DNA from: Diphasiastrum complanatum
Lineage: Eukaryota; Streptophyta; Lycopodiopsida; Lycopodiales; Lycopodiaceae
Length of the DNA stretch: 64,000 nucleotides
Reading direction: 5' to 3'
Assembly (NCBI GenBank): GCA_029204225.1
Contig: CM055092.1
Location: 59,229,296-59,293,295, forward strand
Shown: piece after piece, positions 1-10,600 of the stretch
How the letters are laid out: every line of letters starts with the position of its first letter
Numbering within the stretch: the stretch's first letter is position 1
Made by a program: the position numbers and the translations under genes
The notes under the pieces: generated by a model
The model's database searches: none
The model's input: only the letters and a program-made list of their open reading frames with translations
What the model was told of the DNA's origin: nothing

Positions 1-969
1 GTATCACGTATTCTAAGATTCACATTGGGATAGTCGAGAGTTTCGTGACACCGCCTTCGGATCACGTTCTATCTTTTACTCTCCATTATATTATGAGATC
101 AGAGGTTGATACTAACGCGTATTTCAAAACCATCCGATTACTTTACATTCGCTAGTTGAGTATGGGGATCAGCAATGTGTTGCCGTGATGCTAGGGGACG
201 TGTCTCACTTGAGACATTATAAATGTCAGGCTCGTAGTACATCATACAGAGAGAGATGAGATCCTTTTTTCTTGAGATGGATCTCTCATTGCTTTTAGGT
301 ATTGGGATTGTTGCTAGAAAGCTCCAATCTAGCCACACAATTGTCGATGGGTTTCACGTCATATTAGTGACTCACACAACCACAACCTCTATCACATCAT
401 ATTTTGGTTATATATAGATGTGATACACGAGACATGAAATATTCAAAGAGATTGTCATTTACGTAGCTTTATTTTATTAGATTTCCTAGTATTAGGTGTT
501 GGTTGTGCACAACATGACTTTCATGACTCGAAAGTATAATGGGTAATTTTTCTTTAATTGCAAGAGATGTTTGCACTCATGCCATTCTTTCATGCATGTT
601 TGAAATGTTTCTTACATACTTTTGGGTATCTCAAAGACAAAGACATTGATATACTTTCTTTCTCAACCTCTATCAATGGTACTACAAAAACCCCTCCCCT
701 CCATAGTTGCAACCTTCCATTCCCACATTGTAGCACTCTCAGCCCCCCCCCCTCTCCATCGCATTTAGTAACCTCCATTGCAACAATAGTTGTTGTGTCT
801 GCCCCTCTCCATCATTACTACTTCCTCCCTCTCCATTGCACTTGCTCCCCCCTGCAGAAGACCTACACTTCCCCCTGCTCTTTTTCCTCATTCGGTAGAA
901 TCTTTACTTTTTAAATACTTGTGGGGGCCCCTAGAGCACATCATCATCATTATGATTATGGTTATCATT
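1..969. other. no gene recognised
   Basis: No open frame here looks like a protein I know. The part around 690-870 is rich in CCCTCTCC-like pyrimidine runs, which keeps short frames open by composition alone. It could be intron or intergenic DNA upstream of the CCR4 gene, but no CCR4 exon was found in it. Confidence 0.4.
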
Positions 970-1250
970 GATTTCCTGTTGGTCTAGTGGAGCGTTAGGA
1001 TTTACTTGATGGTTAAGCTTATGTCTCCTTGTGAGAGGGCTATGGTAGTATGGGGGATGCCATTGCTAAGAGTTTAATAGTAGATCGAGTGTTAAGTTCC
1101 TAATCCTATTGCATGGTGGTGAGCGTGTGATAGTTTTATGCTCGGTTGGATGGGAAGTTTGTCATATGCGTAGCACTTGGGTGGTTGATAATGACAGGTA
1201 GAAGATAAAGGAAGCTTCATAATGGTATTAAAGGTAAAGCTTGTGCTCTC
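970..1250 (+). repeat. retroelement-derived repeat, related to 43690-43960
   Basis: This stretch aligns by eye with 43690-43960: both contain a GAGAGGGCT..GG.GGTATG block, then a segment with CCTAAGAGT or GCTAAGAGT, then TGCATGGT or GCATTGGGGGTG, then GGTTGGATGGGA or AGTTGGATGAGA. The 43.7 kb copy ends in a purine-rich tract before an LTR-like start, so this is probably the tail of the internal region of a non-coding LTR element. Divergence is high and there is no coding capacity. Confidence 0.4.
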
Positions 1251-1778
1251 ACTATCAACTTGAGCTAAAGAGATTGATTGAAGATATTGACTTCAGGGAG
1301 GAATTTCCTTGGTAGTTTGTTCTCAACGGAGATAAAGTTGGTCCATATTTACAACCTAGAATTGCAAATCGCCGTTCGAACTGCAACTGTGATTTGTGGT
1401 TTTGCATAGGTTTTCTGAGAATCTTTTTTTTTGGGCAGGCAATATGGGTATCAGATTGAAGCTCTTGACAATAGCAGTGCATTTTTGCAGGTTGCAAGTA
1501 GTTCTAGGTACAATATGGTCCATTTCAAGGTAGATAAGCTGAAACAATGTTTTATGTTGGATTCGAACTATATTGTAATGGTTTGTGTACAAAAACAATT
1601 ATGCAACAAACATAAGCACCGAATTAGATAATAAGCGTGTAGTGAGCCCTGCCCTCTCTCTCTCTCCAATCTATAAGGCATGTGTGAAAAAAATATCATA
1701 TATATACAATGTCGAGTCGAATGGCACCATAATGGAGTACAATGATGTTTGACAAATGATATGAAAACTAATATACAA
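1251..1778. other. no gene recognised; one weak exon-like open stretch
   Basis: The bases 1437-1486 sit between an AG after a T-rich tract and a CAG/GT, and are open in one frame. I could not match the product to any protein, including CCR4 upstream regions, so it is not called as an exon. The rest shows nothing. Confidence 0.35.
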
Positions 1779-3531
1779 CTAAGACTCCGACTCGTCCTGA
1801 TAATCCGATGAGTCTGTGCTGCCTAAATTAGATGTGTCTGCGGATGACTTCAAGGGTGACATGCGTCGTGGTGAGTCCCCGCCTCTACCTTTGCTACCCT
1901 TGCCTATTGCCCAGCCTCTATCCCTGCCCCTATCTCTCCCTCTCCCTCTTTCGCCCCCCTTTGGCTGCCTCCAATTGCTCCCCGTCTGCCGCTCCCTCTA
2001 GCTCGACCTCTCATTATTGCATCTTGTACCCTAAGAAGGCCCTATAAACTCAAAGTCGACCTGGCCGACAACCGCCTGTGATGCTCCGCTCCTCTGTACA
2101 AATAGTGAACCCAACAACAACCCCCCCCTCCACCCCCTCCTCGTCCTCCTAGTAATCAGCCCCCAAGTCCTCTCCATCGCCCTCATCACCCCCCTCCTCA
2201 GCCCTACTTCGGCTCTCTTGTCCCCTATTCGCTCTCCACTAACGATGCAAGGCCCGTGCATCTGCCTTTGCTTGCCTATAGATCTCTCGATAGATCTCCT
2301 TGTCTAGCTCATCCTGTGTAGGTGGTGCACGAGGAGCAGCGATTGTTGAGTTCACCAGGCAAGAGTCAGGGTTCACTTGCAATTCAAGTACACGACAAGA
2401 GTTAGAACCATACATCAAGGAGTTGCATATTGAACCATAGCAAACCATTGCACTTCAAGCACGTCAAAACATTGGCTCACCTCAATCAACTCGGCACCCT
2501 CTGCATGTGCGCGTCTCAACAGGCGTTCGTTGGTGCTCACAAACACCCACCGCCTGCACTGCTCAATAGAGAGCTTGCTCCTCCTCTTCGTGTGATGCGT
2601 GGCCCATACACTCTAGTTCCACTCACAGGCGGAGGCTGAACAGTCCTGTGAGAGGACTCTCTCGGCCAATCGCCGCAGGTCACATGTGCTGCGTCCGTGC
2701 ATGCTCCACCATGTCACAGGCCGCAACTGATCTTCCCTCAAGCGGCACTGCTCTCAATCAAAGGGCCCTAAGCCTAGCTCGAACTTCACGAGGTCTCGCT
2801 CCATGTTCCTGAGCATTGGTCCTATTGGCAAAAAAACCACACCATGCGTCAATACACAAAATTCATTGGTCGTATGCGAATGGATTGACTACATATGTGA
2901 CTAGGTGTAAGCAAATACTTGGGTCGGGCCACAAGTGACCGGTGTACTCCACCCATCCTGCATGTAGGTCCGAGTCGTCCTCACCTGTTGAAGAGTGCCA
3001 CAAGCGGAGCAACATGTGGGCTATGACATGGATGGTCTGTGGAAGTACTCCCATATGGTCTCCCAGATCTGTAAGATCTCCTTGTGAGAGAGACATTACA
3101 ATGATTAGACGATGTTGGAAAGTGAAAATGCAACAATCTTGAATCAGATCAAGTACAAGAAAATGGAAGGAGTATTGGTTGTGGTCGTCCAACGCATAGG
3201 CATGAAGCGCCTCGCCGATGCAGTCCATGAACTCATATATGAGACCACCCGCACCCCTCATGGTCTAGTAGGCGCAACACATAAAAACGGGTTGCAATAT
3301 ATCCACAAGCTCTGTTGCTTGTGTCTAGAAATCCTCTCCAAACCCAGTGGTTTGGAAGTGCACAACGTTTGTCGTGCAACCTTTGAAGTCTCGGAAGCCA
3401 TCACTGGCCGTCATCCTTCGCAAAGGGTCACGTGGTGCCAGTAATTGCTCTAGAACCACGAAGCAGTAGGCAAAGCCGGTGCTGGCTTCTTTAGATCTAG
3501 GTGTGAGAAGGTGCGGAATAGGGCCATCCAT
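1779..3531 (-). pseudogene. hAT-superfamily transposase relic (C-terminal half)
   Basis: Reading the - strand, four blocks are typical of plant hAT transposases. At 3325-3531 there is a segment with LEQLLAPRDPLRRMTASDGF, the part of the RNase H-like domain that usually reads LxxLLxxKxxLxxMxxSDEW. At 2863-3261 there is a block with SDLHAGW..YVVNPFAY, the usual place of SDLHAAGYYLNPxF. At 2490-2717 lies the dimerisation domain with VTWWSMHG, LRRLAERVLSQDCSASACEW and HTKRRSKL. An acidic tail ending DSSDYQDESES and a TAG stop lies at 1779-1850. The frame changes at least twice between blocks, and the conserved Trp after CEWN is followed by a TAG, so the gene is dead. The 5' half is absent; LTR sequence starts close by at 3561. 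Intact hAT proteins are about 600-800 residues, and roughly 500 are represented. No terminal inverted repeats were identified. Confidence 0.82.
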
Positions 3532-3560
3532 GGAAGTGCAAAGAGACCGTGCATTAGGAG

Positions 3561-3742
3561 TGTTAGGAACAACATAACCACAGGGAATGCAAAGCTAGTC
3601 CAATCCACCCAGCCTATGCACTCTCTTATAGAATGCCCATGCCCCTCCTAGCCCAGTGTGACTTTGCATGCGGTAGGTGGCAGTTGCTACTAACACTCAC
3701 CGTTCATGCTACATGCATGGGTTATTGATGCATGACTCCCTC
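3561..3742 (-). repeat. downstream LTR of a small chromovirus derivative
   Basis: About 150 bp of this segment recurs at 4255-4402 in the same orientation (shared cores such as CCACCCAGCCTATGCACTCT and TTGCATGCGGTAGGTGG). It starts TGTTAGG on the + strand, as expected for the end of a - strand LTR. On its inner side lies a purine-rich tract on the - strand (GGGAGAGGGAG), a plausible polypurine tract. The exact inner boundary is uncertain by a few bases. Confidence 0.6.
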
Positions 3743-4254
3743 TCCCTTAAGAGCTGTCTTTGTCCTCTAAGACAAAATCTAAATATAAATAACGGAAGTA
3801 TGCTGCCTTTTTCCCAAGTGGCGTTCTCAACTGGCTGATTCTTCCACTTGACTAAATATTCCTGATATAGGGTGCGACGTGTCTGTGTCTTCCTAGATTC
3901 AAGAATGCTTTTTGGCTGTTGTGGAAGTTGCTAAGAATCCATGGGCATAACTAGAACACTGTCTCTTACTAGATTATCTTATCTAGTTAAAGCCCTTCGT
4001 AACTGGCTAACATGGAATACTGGATGGACTTTAGTGCTTTTTGGGAGTTCTAGCTCGTAGGATACGTTGCTTATTCTCCTAATGGTGGTAAACGGACCAC
4101 AATACCTAGGAGATAGCTTAGCACACACTCATGTTTCGAGGGTTCTAGAGTCAGCTGGGACTCGAAGAAAGACTTTCTCACTAGGAGAGAACTGAATATC
4201 CCGTCTATGTGGATTTGCATAATGCTTAGCTCTATCTTGGGTTTGCTTAATGGA
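3743..4254 (-). pseudogene. Ty3/gypsy chromovirus integrase C-terminus and chromodomain fragment
   Basis: On the - strand the sequence keeps pieces of a chromovirus integrase end. These are a block resembling KLSPRYCGPF (4080-4120, the GPY/F region), a VHPVFHVS-like part near 4000-4040, and a chromodomain with YLVKWKNQPVENATWE at about 3800-3870. Frames are broken. The fragment lies directly between two copies of the same LTR-like sequence, without gag, protease, reverse transcriptase or the integrase core. Chromodomains in these elements bind modified histones to direct integration; this copy cannot function. Confidence 0.65.
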
Positions 4255-4402
4255 CCACAGGGAAGGTAAAGCTGGTCTGATCCACCCAGCCTATGCACTC
4301 TCTTATAGAATGCCCCTCCTAGCCCAGTGTGAGTTTGCATGCGGTAGGTGGTAGTTGCTACTGACACTCATTGTTCATGTTGCATGCACGGGTCACTGAT
4401 GC
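4255..4402 (-). repeat. upstream LTR fragment of the small chromovirus derivative
   Basis: Direct repeat of 3590-3742, starting on the - strand with TGCATCAGTGACCC (compare TGCATCAATAACCC in the other copy). It stops at the shared CCACAGGGAA, where it passes directly into integrase sequence with no primer-binding site or leader. The last roughly 30 bp of LTR seen in the other copy are missing here. Confidence 0.55.
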
Positions 4403-4989
4403 ACGAGGAGTCCCAGTCCACTATTGAAGGACTGCATGGCCCCCAACTATCACGCATGTGTCTGCATGGTGACGACGGATCGCTCAAGTGTCGGTCTATT
4501 CATCACTCAATATCGAGCATCCATATCTGCCAAAAGGAAACATCATTCATTACATATGTCCAAAGACTATGTTTTTAAAAATGAAACATATGCAAAAAGT
4601 TCAAGGACAAGATTATTACGTCTGCCACGCCATGCGAATGGAACTCAGCTCTCGCGTGACTGTCTCCTCTTCTTGACATAAGAGACTCGTGCGCAATGCC
4701 TCTCTCCTGGGAGGCCTGCATGTCGTATCCATTGATGCGACAAGGCGACAAACCTCCCTGAATGCCCAGGGGTGAGGGTATAAGCATACTCTTCCAAACC
4801 CTAGCCCACACTGGACATGTGAATTCTCATTTCAGGATAGTTCTCCTCCATGCATAGCTACAATACCCAATATAGTTGTCATCTGCAACCATTCTTGAAT
4901 GAGGCAATACCTTAGCCAACTAGAAACTATATACACATATAGAAATGTAACAAGCATCCAAATGTGTGTGGATTACAAGGGGTTGTTCA
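4403..4989. other. no gene recognised
   Basis: Only short overlapping frames with no recognisable product. The sequence could belong to flanking retroelement debris. Confidence 0.35.
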
Positions 4990-6480
4990 TCACTATGAAA
5001 AATAAAATACCCACCCGTTAGCTAGAATAATGAACTTGTAGTTTGTCTCAGTTGAGCTAAGTACTTCACCAAGATTGATTTAGAAGACGTACCTACAACG
5101 AGTTGGACTTGGCATGGCCATTATGAACTTTTAGTTTTAATATAGGTTTTGACTAATGCTCCTGCTAATTTTCAACGAATAATGAATGATTTATATTGTG
5201 CACAGTTGGGAAATTTGGTTGTGTTCTTAGATCAATTCCTTGTTCTAGTAAAATTCTCGAGGAGCATGTATGGCATTTTCATATTGTGCTAGGAATACTT
5301 AGGGAGGAGAAGCTCTTTGCCAAACAATCCAAATGCGTACAGCAGGAACTATTTTATTTAGGTCACAGTCACTCTGGATGGCATAATCATCAATTATGAT
5401 AAAGATCAGAGCAGTTGTTGAGTGTGCGAGTCCTAGACATTATTAGGTAGTTCAAATCTTTTAGGGTTTACTGGGTTCTTTTGAAAGATTATAAATTGAA
5501 TTGCTAAAGTAGCAGAATTATTGACTCATGAATTTAAGAGAGTAATTAAGAAAGGAAAGACAAGCAAACCATTAGCATGGAATGAAAATATCAGGTGAAA
5601 GTTTCAAGATTCTCAAGGATCTAGTTGTTTTGGCTTCGGTTTTGCAAATTGTGGATCTAGATAAACTTGATGTCATTAGAACCGATGCAAGATGTAAAGG
5701 GTGCTACTAATCAAGTAGTCGATGCTCTTAGTTGGATAGAAGTGAATGAACTTTCTTTTGTTGAGATTTCTATTGATGCTTATCTTTCATCAAGGGGTCT
5801 CTGCCAAAATAATTGACTTCAGCTGTATATGGCAAGAAGTAGAAGAGGAAATATGCGCATCAATGATAAAACTGAGATTCAATATAATCAACTAGTGGTG
5901 AAAAATAATCAAGTAGTAAGTCGATTTTATCTGGAATTGACTTTTGTTCAGGGATGGCAAGGTGTGTGTACCAGACGATGACACAATTAGACATAAGATC
6001 TTGCATGAGTGTCATGATTCACCTAGTGCTAGGCACACAAGCGTACACAAGACCTTTGATTTAGTTTAAAGGAACCTTTTTTGGGCCAAAAGTGAAGCGC
6101 TTTGTAGCTGATTTGGTAGTTGGTCTTCCGTGAACTCAAAAAGATTTGGGTGGTGGTAGATTGCCTAATCAAATCAGCGACGTCAATTCCAGTGAAAATG
6201 ATTGCAAAAGCTTTTGACTTGGCTTAGATATTTGTAGTGCAATTTTTTAGACTACGGTTTGCCTCATTATGTGAATGTGAGGACATCACCTCGTGAGGTT
6301 GAAGAAGGTAACTGGATGTATTTAAGGATTCCCAAGGACTCCAAAGTAATTTAGACTGATACGCATTATAGGCTATCTAGTCTCTACTAGGTATAGTGAA
6401 CCTTACAAGATAATAAAGGGAGTTGGATTGTTAGCTTATCAACTAGCTTTTCCTAAAGGAAATCTTAACCAAAGTTGAGC
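4990..6480 (+). pseudogene. degenerate Ty3/gypsy pol (RT, RNase H, integrase)
   Basis: The + strand carries the gypsy pol order with many stops and frameshifts. Reverse transcriptase begins around 5064 with FTKIDLE, followed by HYELLV, LTNAPANFQRIMND and a decayed catalytic box reading VVFLDQF instead of FLDDI. The RNase H end has the VVDALSWIEVNEL block near 5715-5760 (usually VADALSR). The integrase zinc-binding region begins near 5955 with [21 protein letters not shown]-like AYQLAFP block closes the relic near 6440. Large parts of RNase H and the integrase core are missing. The RT catalytic Asp pair is broken, so it is inert. Confidence 0.75.
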
Positions 6481-7642
6481 TTGTTCTAATGCTACATAAC
6501 TATGGAAGTAACCTCAAGCAATACACGAAGTTATACCTATATGCATTGTATGTATACAGTTTTATATATGTGAATGCAAATACATACGCAACTTTGAAAT
6601 TTGTACGTATGTAGCCATGAGGTTGTAAGCATGTGCGTGCATGCGTGTGCGCATTTGGAGAATAACATGTTTACTTTTCTATTAACACAAATACATTACC
6701 TATAATCAGGTAGAAAGATGCAAATCTCATGTATACAACTTCTTGAAAGAAAAGTTTTGTACATCTTCTCTTTCCGAACATGGTTGAAGTCTCCCACACA
6801 TTAATGAATAAAACATTGGATAGCCTTACATTCGAATAGTAGGGAATTGTGGTTAGGGGGCTTGGTATGTTGTTTTGAAATAGTAGTTGAAGTTATCTCC
6901 AAGTTTGACTGACAATTGGTAGGGATCTGGATGCCTTCCACTAAACATGCTATTGATGCTTTCCATAAATCACCTTCAAATCTACAAACCAATCAACAAG
7001 GAGTTTTTGCCAGAGGAAAAACAAGGTTGCATGTGTACCAAATGGCCATAGCATTGTTTACTTAGCTAGGGCCTCTCTAGTGATCAACTTGCAAAATTGG
7101 GCGCTAACAATGTTTAAGGGATTCAAGTAATAATTAACAAGATGTTTGATTGCAGGTCATTCTAACGAATTTTTAGGAGTCATTTGGATGTACAGTATTA
7201 AGAAGAATGACTATGGGCCATAGGTACCTTGTCAATGATGATGAAAACCACAGTCCCTGATTATTTAGCAAGATAGTATGTTGCATTGAGGGGTAGGTAT
7301 TGTTTTGTGTTCAGAAAGTCAAAATGACTTATGCAATTATCTTGTATCTTTCTATGAGGAAGTATGGCTTTTAGCAAATAGCTGTGCTCTTTAATGCTAG
7401 CTTTTGTCACTGTTTGAGTTTTCCCTTTCTAGAAGTGATAAAACTTAGTGTGTCGGTCTTCTTATGTCTATATGAGAGGTATTTAAAATTTGGACGGAAG
7501 TTAATACATATGTATCTATGCATGTGACCTGAACCTATAGTTTGATTTTGAAAGAAGTGAAATCTGCTCATATTGTTGATACTAAGACTTTGACATGTTT
7601 GAAATATCTGATTTTTTATGTTTGTGCTGGTGTCTTTTGAAG
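6481..7642. other. intronic sequence upstream of a CCR4 exon; nothing else seen
   Basis: AT-rich sequence with a short run of TGTATG/GTGCGTGCATGCG alternation near 6540-6650. No further CCR4 exon was recognised, so the intron before 7643 is at least about 1 kb and probably extends much further 5'. Confidence 0.4.
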
Positions 7643-7696
7643 GCGAACACCCACATTCATGCAAATCCAGAACTCAAGGATGTGAAACTCTGGCAG
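7643..7696 (+). CDS. CCR4: CCR4 exon a (18 codons)
   Basis: Encodes [18 protein letters not shown]. The acceptor is TTTTGAAG and the donor CAG/GTAAAA; phase 0 at both ends. It is too short to find by length alone; the identification rests on the near-invariant LKDVKLWQ block. Confidence 0.88.
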
Positions 7697-10600
7697 GTAA
7701 AAATTATTTCTTTAAACCATGGACATAATAATTGTGGTGCATACCGAACATTTGTAATAGTGGGAAACTTTTCTTAAAATGATTCATGCATGTTATAGTT
7801 ATCTATTGAGTTTGAAGCCCAATGCTAGTTCATCAGCATATAGAGGATGCTTAGCAGTAGAAATGTGAGAAATTGGCCCATTCTTGTATTCCTTTGTTCC
7901 AATTTTTGGAAATCGACAACTTACTTGAAAGAGAAAGTTTGAAGAAGAAAATGAGACGATTGAACTTATGTGCAAGAAAAATTGATTATGGGAAAAGTCA
8001 AAACCCGAATCAACACCTAAATTAGTACAAATTCCGACATCTCGTAGTTGTCAAGGTTGATCAATAGTGTAACAATAATCTCAACTGAATTTTTAGGGAG
8101 GCATACTCCATGTCAGATTTTTGTGGTTATCTCTATGGACACTGCTTCGTCTCTTTTAATATCTTCTAAATGTTTCAACTTTCAATCCATTTCTTCAATC
8201 TACGACAATTGGTAATACTTGTAATCACATCAAGTTGAACCACAAGACTATTTGAATGACATGCAATTTGAAATCGTTACATGGCTTAAAAGTAACCATT
8301 AAAGGGTAGACATTTTTTAGGTGCATGGTGTTCACAAGCCAGTCTCTCCAAGCTCGTGAATCCTAGAAGCCGGTATGTAGAACGAACCTCCCAACCATAG
8401 GCAACCCCTCCTTGAGTCCTTCTACCTGCTATTCCCGTCAATTGGCACATGGCATCCACCTGTGGGTGATCAGTCCACTTGGCATGCCTAGCCCCTGTGA
8501 CCTGTGAATATTGAGTGACTCATAAGGTACCACCCCCGTGCCCCGCCAAAGACCTGTGACCCTCTTGGTCACCCCGACTACTTGCCGGCTAGCATCTCGT
8601 CACTGACGGCTAGGGTCCCGACGGTCAAGACACACCGCATCTCTGACAACTTGTCAGGCGGCCACACCGGGTCACTGCTCGTGACGCACCGGTCCCAACT
8701 TGGGACTGATGTCCTCCTCGGTCAGTGGCACTTGCCAATACTTGGCCTCAGGCCCTCAGGTGACCGGTCGTGGCAAGGTCATGATAGCTTCCCTCCTCTG
8801 GCAAGTCATCGGTCCTCGATGACAAACTCTGGGTAAGACTTCTGCAATGCCTGTCGCGTCTCCCAGGTAGCATCTAACAACGGATGCCCTTTCCAGGTTA
8901 CTAGATATTCTTGAAGGAGACGATTCCGCAATCGTCGCTCCCTTCGATCTAGGATTCTGTCTGGCCCATAACTTGTGGTGTCTTTCTCCTCAAGAGACAC
9001 TAGACCTTCCACTAGGCTATCGCCATCGTGCAAACATTTCTTCAGTTTGCTAACATGGAATACTGGATGCACCTTGCATCCAACAGGTAGCTGTAGCTTA
9101 TAAGCTACATGGCTCACCTTCTTAATAATCAACCATGGTCCACAATACATAGGAGATAACTTGGCGCACTTTCCTGTGTGTAGCACCTTCGACTTCGAAG
9201 GGACTAGTAAATACACCCAATCTCCATTCTCAAATTCCCGATAGGTACGGTTCTCACGAGCATAACTCTCTGCCCTAGCTACAGCTTTGGACAAGTTATC
9301 TCGTGCCAACTCTAGCTTCTGCTGCATCTGAGCCAAAAACTCTACAGCACTAGGTACCCTATGCGGAATCCCTATGATTGCAAGACTCAGTGGCTTGAAA
9401 CCATAATTGAGCTCAAATGGACTCAATCTAGTGGACGCATGTCTCTTATCATTGTACGCGAACTCCAATAGCGGTAAATGCTTTACCCAGTCTGTTTGAG
9501 TACTACTCACATATGCCCTAAGCATATCTTCCAAGATCTGATTCACTCGCTCTGTCTGGCCATCCGTCTGAGGATGCTTAGAGCTACTCATCCGCAACTG
9601 TGTTCCCAACTTGGCGAACACCTCAATCCAGAAATTTCCCGTAAACTTGGGATCCCTGTCAGAAACTATGGACTTCGAAAGACCATGTAACCTGACAATA
9701 TTCTGAATAAACAACTCAGCCACTTGCGGAGCTGTGACCTTCTTGGTCGTTGCGATGAAATGAGCCATCTCACCTGTCTACCACTACCATAACGGAATTG
9801 AATCCATTCTGGGTCTTGGGTAGCCCAACAATAAAATCCATAGAGATGCTTTCCCACCTTCCTGTAGGTATCTCAAGTGGATGTAGCAAGCCTGAAGGAC
9901 TTACTCTCTCGGCCTTGTTCACCTGACAAGCCGTGCAACGTTGGACATACTCTCTTACATCCCGCTGCAATTGTGGCTAGAAATAATGCCTTCTCAAAAG
10001 CTCACTGGTCTTATCAATACCAGGGTGCCCTGCGCAGGGACTATCATGGCATTCATGAAGTATCTTACGACGAAGATCCTTCACGTCTGGCATGAAAACT
10101 TTTCCATTTATCAATAACATACCATCCTTCACGGTGTATGTTAAATATGTACTGGTGTGTGCCTCTACGGAGGCGACAGCCTCGACTGACTCTTCCGTTT
10201 GGTCGACTACCTTGCGTGCATTAGGCCACACATGCTGACAATGCGGGTCCTTTTCTTGAGCCTTCTTAATCTCCTCCATGAGACCACTGTCAACCACAAT
10301 AAAGCTCATATGATGTAGTATACGACATAGTGCATCAGCGACCAGATTTTCCTTCCCTCTTCGGAAGCGAATTTCCAAATGAAATTCCTGCATCAGCTCA
10401 GCCCACCGAGCTTGGCGGCCCTTCAAATCTGGCTGAGTGCAAAAATACCTTAAAGTATGATGATCAGTGTACACATAAAACTCGGCGCCATATAAATAAT
10501 GTCTCCACACCTTGAGCGCATGTATAATCACATACAGCTCTTGCTCGTGTGTAGGATATCTCTATTGAGCTGGTGTCAACTTCTTACTTTCAAAGGCTAT

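Noticed and set aside
1437-1486. Exon-like stretch reading QYGYQIEALDNSSAFLQ between AG and GT
   Set aside because: It has plausible splice borders but does not match CCR4 or any protein I know, and no neighbouring exon joins it in phase.
1790-1815. CTGATAATCCGATGAGTC resembling a hammerhead ribozyme core
   Set aside because: No GAAA conserved core or pairing stems; the bases encode the acidic tail of the hAT transposase on the other strand.
6992-7045. Possible CCR4 exon with NQQGVFARGKTRLHV
   Set aside because: Faint likeness to the segment before ANTH in CCR4, but no GT donor lies at the needed place and upstream context does not match.
8582-8836. 84-codon + strand frame, and its copy at 11887-12090
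   Set aside because: Both lie within the two LTR copies and are antisense to the element; no coding evidence.
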